Shown: positions 3,904-5,679 of the stretch, in pieces
Layout of the letters: the number at the start of each line of letters is the position of its first letter
Position numbering within the stretch: position 1 is the stretch's first letter
NCBI GenBank assembly: GCA_002293585.1
Contig: DBDM01000109.1
Span: 785-6,463, forward strand
Length of the DNA stretch: 5,679 nt
Direction: 5' to 3'
Source of the DNA: Bacteroidales bacterium UBA932
Lineage (GTDB): Bacteria > Bacteroidota > Bacteroidia > Bacteroidales > UBA932
Notes under the pieces: model-generated
Databases searched by the model: none
What the model was told of the DNA's origin: nothing
Seen by the model: only the letters and a program-made list of their open reading frames with translations
Made by a program: the position numbers and the translations under genes

Positions 3904-5679
3904 TTATTTTTTCTTGCCGAATTTTTTCTTCGGCTTGTCCTTACCGAAAGGCTTGTCTTTGCCGAATTTCCGCTTTTTATCAAACTGTTTATTGAAGGAA
4001 CCGCGGCGTTCACGACGCTGTCCGCCATACTCTTTCTCTCCACTGCGTGGCGTAGCAATATCCACCCGTAAGGGGCGTTTATGGTAATCTATGCCGTTCA
4101 GGTTCTCCAATATGGCTTCGGCATAGTTGCTGTCGACATCGGCATAGGTAAACCCGTCGTAAATATCAATACGGCCTATGTCGATGCCGTGTTTGCCGGC
4201 GCCTTTGTGCACTAACTGGATGATCTGCGGCGGTTCCACGCGCTCCTTGCGTCCCACGTTGAAGAACATGCGGGTGTAATTGCCGTCGGCCTTAGCGCTC
4301 CGGCCGCCTTTCTCGCGACGTTCTTTCCGGCGGTTCTCCGACTCACCGAACTCATCGACATTCAGGTCGGGGGCATTCTTGTAATAATTGAGAAAACGGT
4401 TGAATTCCACGGATACCAGCCGGCGCACCAGATCCTCCTTCGGCAGCGCCGACAGTTTTTCAAGAATTAAGGGCAAGTACTCATCAATACCCTGGTCGTT
4501 AACTTCAATGTTTTCAATATTTTCAATGATGTGGAACAACTGTTTTTCGCAAATTTCCTTGCCGGTGGGGATCTTCGCCTGCGTAAACTGCTGGCCTATC
4601 ATCTTCTCCATCCGTTTCACCTTATGCTTTTCTTTCAGGTTGATAATGGCAATGGAAATACCCGTTTTGTCGGCCCGGCCGGTGCGGCCGCTGCGGTGGG
4701 TGTATTGCTCAATCTCATCGGGGAGATTGTAGTTGATCACGTGCGTGAGGTCGTTCACATCAATACCACGGGCGGCCACGTCGGTAGCCACCAGCATTTG
4801 CAACTGGCGGCTGCGGAAACGTTTCATCACGGCATCGCGCTGCGCCTGCGAAAGGTCGCCGTGCAGGGAATCGGCATTGTAGCCGTCCTTGATCAGCATA
4901 TCGGCCACTTCCTGCGTTTCCTGCCGCGTGCGACAAAATACGATGGAATAAATATCGGGATAGTAGTCGGCAATGCGTTTCAGCGCCAAATAACGGTCGC
5001 GGGCATGCACCAAGTAAAAATAATGATGCACATTTTTGGAACCGGAATTTTTGGAGCCTATGGTCACTTCGGTGGGATTATTCATGTAAGTGCGTGCAAT
5101 ACGCTCCACTTCCATAGGCATGGTGGCCGAAAAAAGATAGGTATTTTTAGCCGTCGGCGTTTTCGACAGGATGAAGTCAAGGTCTTCCTTAAAGCCCATA
5201 TTCAGCATTTCATCGGCCTCGTCGAGCACCACGTAGCGCACGTTGGAAAGGTCGATATAGCCGCGTTTGGTCAGGTCGACCATACGTCCGGGCGTGGCCA
5301 CAATGATTTTCACTCCCTTGGCCAGACTGCGCTTCTGCACTTCGATAGATGCGCCGCCATATACGGCAAGGGTATGCACGCCTTTTTTGTATTTGGAGAA
5401 ATTTTTAAGGTCGTTGGTAATTTGCACGCAGAGTTCGCGGGTGGGACAGAGGATGAGCACTTCCGTGCTTAAGTTATCCGTATTGAGTTTTTGAATGCAG
5501 GGGAGGCCGAAAGCGGCGGTTTTGCCGGTACCGGTCTGTGCAAGTGCTACAATATCCGTATCATAATTCAGTGCAATAGGAAGAACTTCTGCCTGTACAG
5601 GCATGGGACGTTCGAAACCCAGTTCGGTGATGGCGCGGAGCAGGTCGGGTTCGACGCCAAGGTCTTGGAAAGTTTTCAA
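3904..5679 (-). CDS. DEAD-box ATP-dependent RNA helicase with DbpA-type RNA-binding domain (start at window edge)
   Basis: Cytoplasmic RNA helicase of the DeaD/CsdA-DbpA group, acting in ribosome assembly or cold-stress RNA remodelling. All core motifs are intact: Q motif (about 4-29), Walker A AQTGTGKT (47-54), PTREL (79-83), TPGR (129-132), DEAD (153-156), SAT (184-186), IVFCRT (246-251), ATDVAARGID (298-307) and HRSGRTGR (328-335). Residues about 370-445 form a helical linker, followed by a basic region (449-464). A DbpA-like RRM spans about 468-543 (MFFNVGRKERVEPPQII, then GRIDIYDGFTYADV). The tail is Lys/Arg/Gly-rich and ends with two FGKDKP repeats and FGKKK. The first codon in the window is TTG, exactly at the edge. 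Relatives commonly begin MKTF, so this may be the true start or only a few residues may be missing. It is convergent with the peptidase, 7 bp apart. Confidence 0.95.
   Translation of the reverse strand: MKTFQDLGVEPDLLRAITELGFERPMPVQAEVLPIALNYDTDIVALAQTGTGKTAAFGLPCIQKLNTDNLSTEVLILCPTRELCVQITNDLKNFSKYKKGVHTLAVYGGASIEVQKRSLAKGVKIIVATPGRMVDLTKRGYIDLSNVRYVVLDEADEMLNMGFKEDLDFILSKTPTAKNTYLFSATMPMEVERIARTYMNNPTEVTIGSKNSGSKNVHHYFYLVHARDRYLALKRIADYYPDIYSIVFCRTRQETQEVADMLIKDGYNADSLHGDLSQAQRDAVMKRFRSRQLQMLVATDVAARGIDVNDLTHVINYNLPDEIEQYTHRSGRTGRADKTGISIAIINLKEKHKVKRMEKMIGQQFTQAKIPTGKEICEKQLFHIIENIENIEVNDQGIDEYLPLILEKLSALPKEDLVRRLVSVEFNRFLNYYKNAPDLNVDEFGESENRRKERREKGGRSAKADGNYTRMFFNVGRKERVEPPQIIQLVHKGAGKHGIDIGRIDIYDGFTYADVDSNYAEAILENLNGIDYHKRPLRVDIATPRSGEKEYGGQRRERRGSFNKQFDKKRKFGKDKPFGKDKPKKKFGKKK
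3916..3934. repeat. Hairpin-forming inverted repeat at the helicase 3' end
   Basis: GCCGAA (3916-3921) and TTCGGC (3929-3934) form a 6-bp, partly G+C stem with a 7-base loop, just inside the helicase stop codon and 20 bp past the convergent peptidase stop. Neither strand has a T tract after it, so it is not a canonical intrinsic terminator. It arises partly from the repeated Phe-Gly-Lys codons of the helicase tail. It is nevertheless the only hairpin I see near the convergent 3' ends. Confidence 0.35.
3931..3966 (-). repeat. Two 18-bp tandem repeats encoding FGKDKP
   Basis: The helicase tail contains two adjacent 18-bp units (3949-3966 and 3931-3948) that encode FGKDKP twice. They differ only at synonymous third positions (GGC/GGT, AAA/AAG, CCT/CCG), so the peptide repeat appears maintained while the DNA has diverged. 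A partial third copy, FGKKK, closes the protein. Such basic tails in DEAD-box proteins add nonspecific RNA affinity. Confidence 0.7.
4501..4527 (-). repeat. Three 9-bp tandem units in the helicase linker (IEN-IEN-IEV)
   Basis: On the coding strand ATTGAAAAT, ATTGAAAAC and ATTGAAGTT follow one another, encoding residues 385-393 of the helicase linker. This is a small in-frame microrepeat; length changes would keep the frame. It probably has no function beyond the protein sequence. Confidence 0.5.

Noticed and set aside
4531..5472. Long open frame (313 codons) on the plus strand opposite the helicase gene
   Set aside because: It is fully antisense to an intact DEAD-box helicase with every core motif, its translation has no recognisable domain and is rich in His, Gly and Val runs typical of antisense frames. 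It has no promoter or ribosome site.
1..5679. CRISPR array, rRNA, tRNA or riboswitch
   Set aside because: No regularly spaced repeats were seen, and the intergenic spaces (27, 7, 101 and 7 bp) are too short for these elements apart from the promoter region, which shows only the promoters and palindromes described.

Overview
The window looks like a piece of a Bacteroidota (probably Bacteroidales) chromosome. Both recognisable promoters have the Bacteroidota form, TTTG followed by TAnnTTTG. Shine-Dalgarno signals are weak or absent for most genes, and the lipoprotein and DEAD-box helicase resemble families common in that phylum. Genus and species cannot be told from this sequence. The window may be a short contig, because a gene is open at the left edge and another runs to the right edge.

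Layout: (1) 1-999, + strand, the 3' part of a GH29 alpha-L-fucosidase, open at the left edge. (2) 1027-1660, - strand, a toxin-first higB-higA type II toxin-antitoxin pair, convergent with the fucosidase; an AT-rich 17-bp palindrome lies between the two 3' ends. (3) 1661-1761, a 101-bp divergent control region with two back-to-back promoters and two inverted repeats. (4) 1762-3896, + strand, a two-gene unit: a HydE-type radical SAM protein whose stop overlaps (ATGA) the start of a clostripain-family (C11) cysteine peptidase with a lipoprotein signal. (5) 3904-5679, - strand, a DEAD-box RNA helicase with a DbpA-type RNA-binding domain and a lysine-rich tail, reaching the right edge and convergent with the peptidase across a 7-bp gap.

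How the genes relate: the fucosidase (glycan breakdown) and helicase (RNA remodelling) are ordinary for the phylum and have no evident link to the middle genes. The middle is the interesting part. HydE normally works with HydF and HydG to build the H-cluster of [FeFe] hydrogenase, but none of those genes is in the window. This HydE is short at the N-terminus, has a promoter so close to its ATG that the mRNA should be leaderless, and has lost all three cysteines of the accessory iron-sulfur cluster site. It shares an operon with a predicted surface or periplasmic protease and a control region with a toxin-antitoxin operon. No wholly unknown system is evident. The hydE-C11 pairing and the shared higBA/hydE control region are the points most worth checking.
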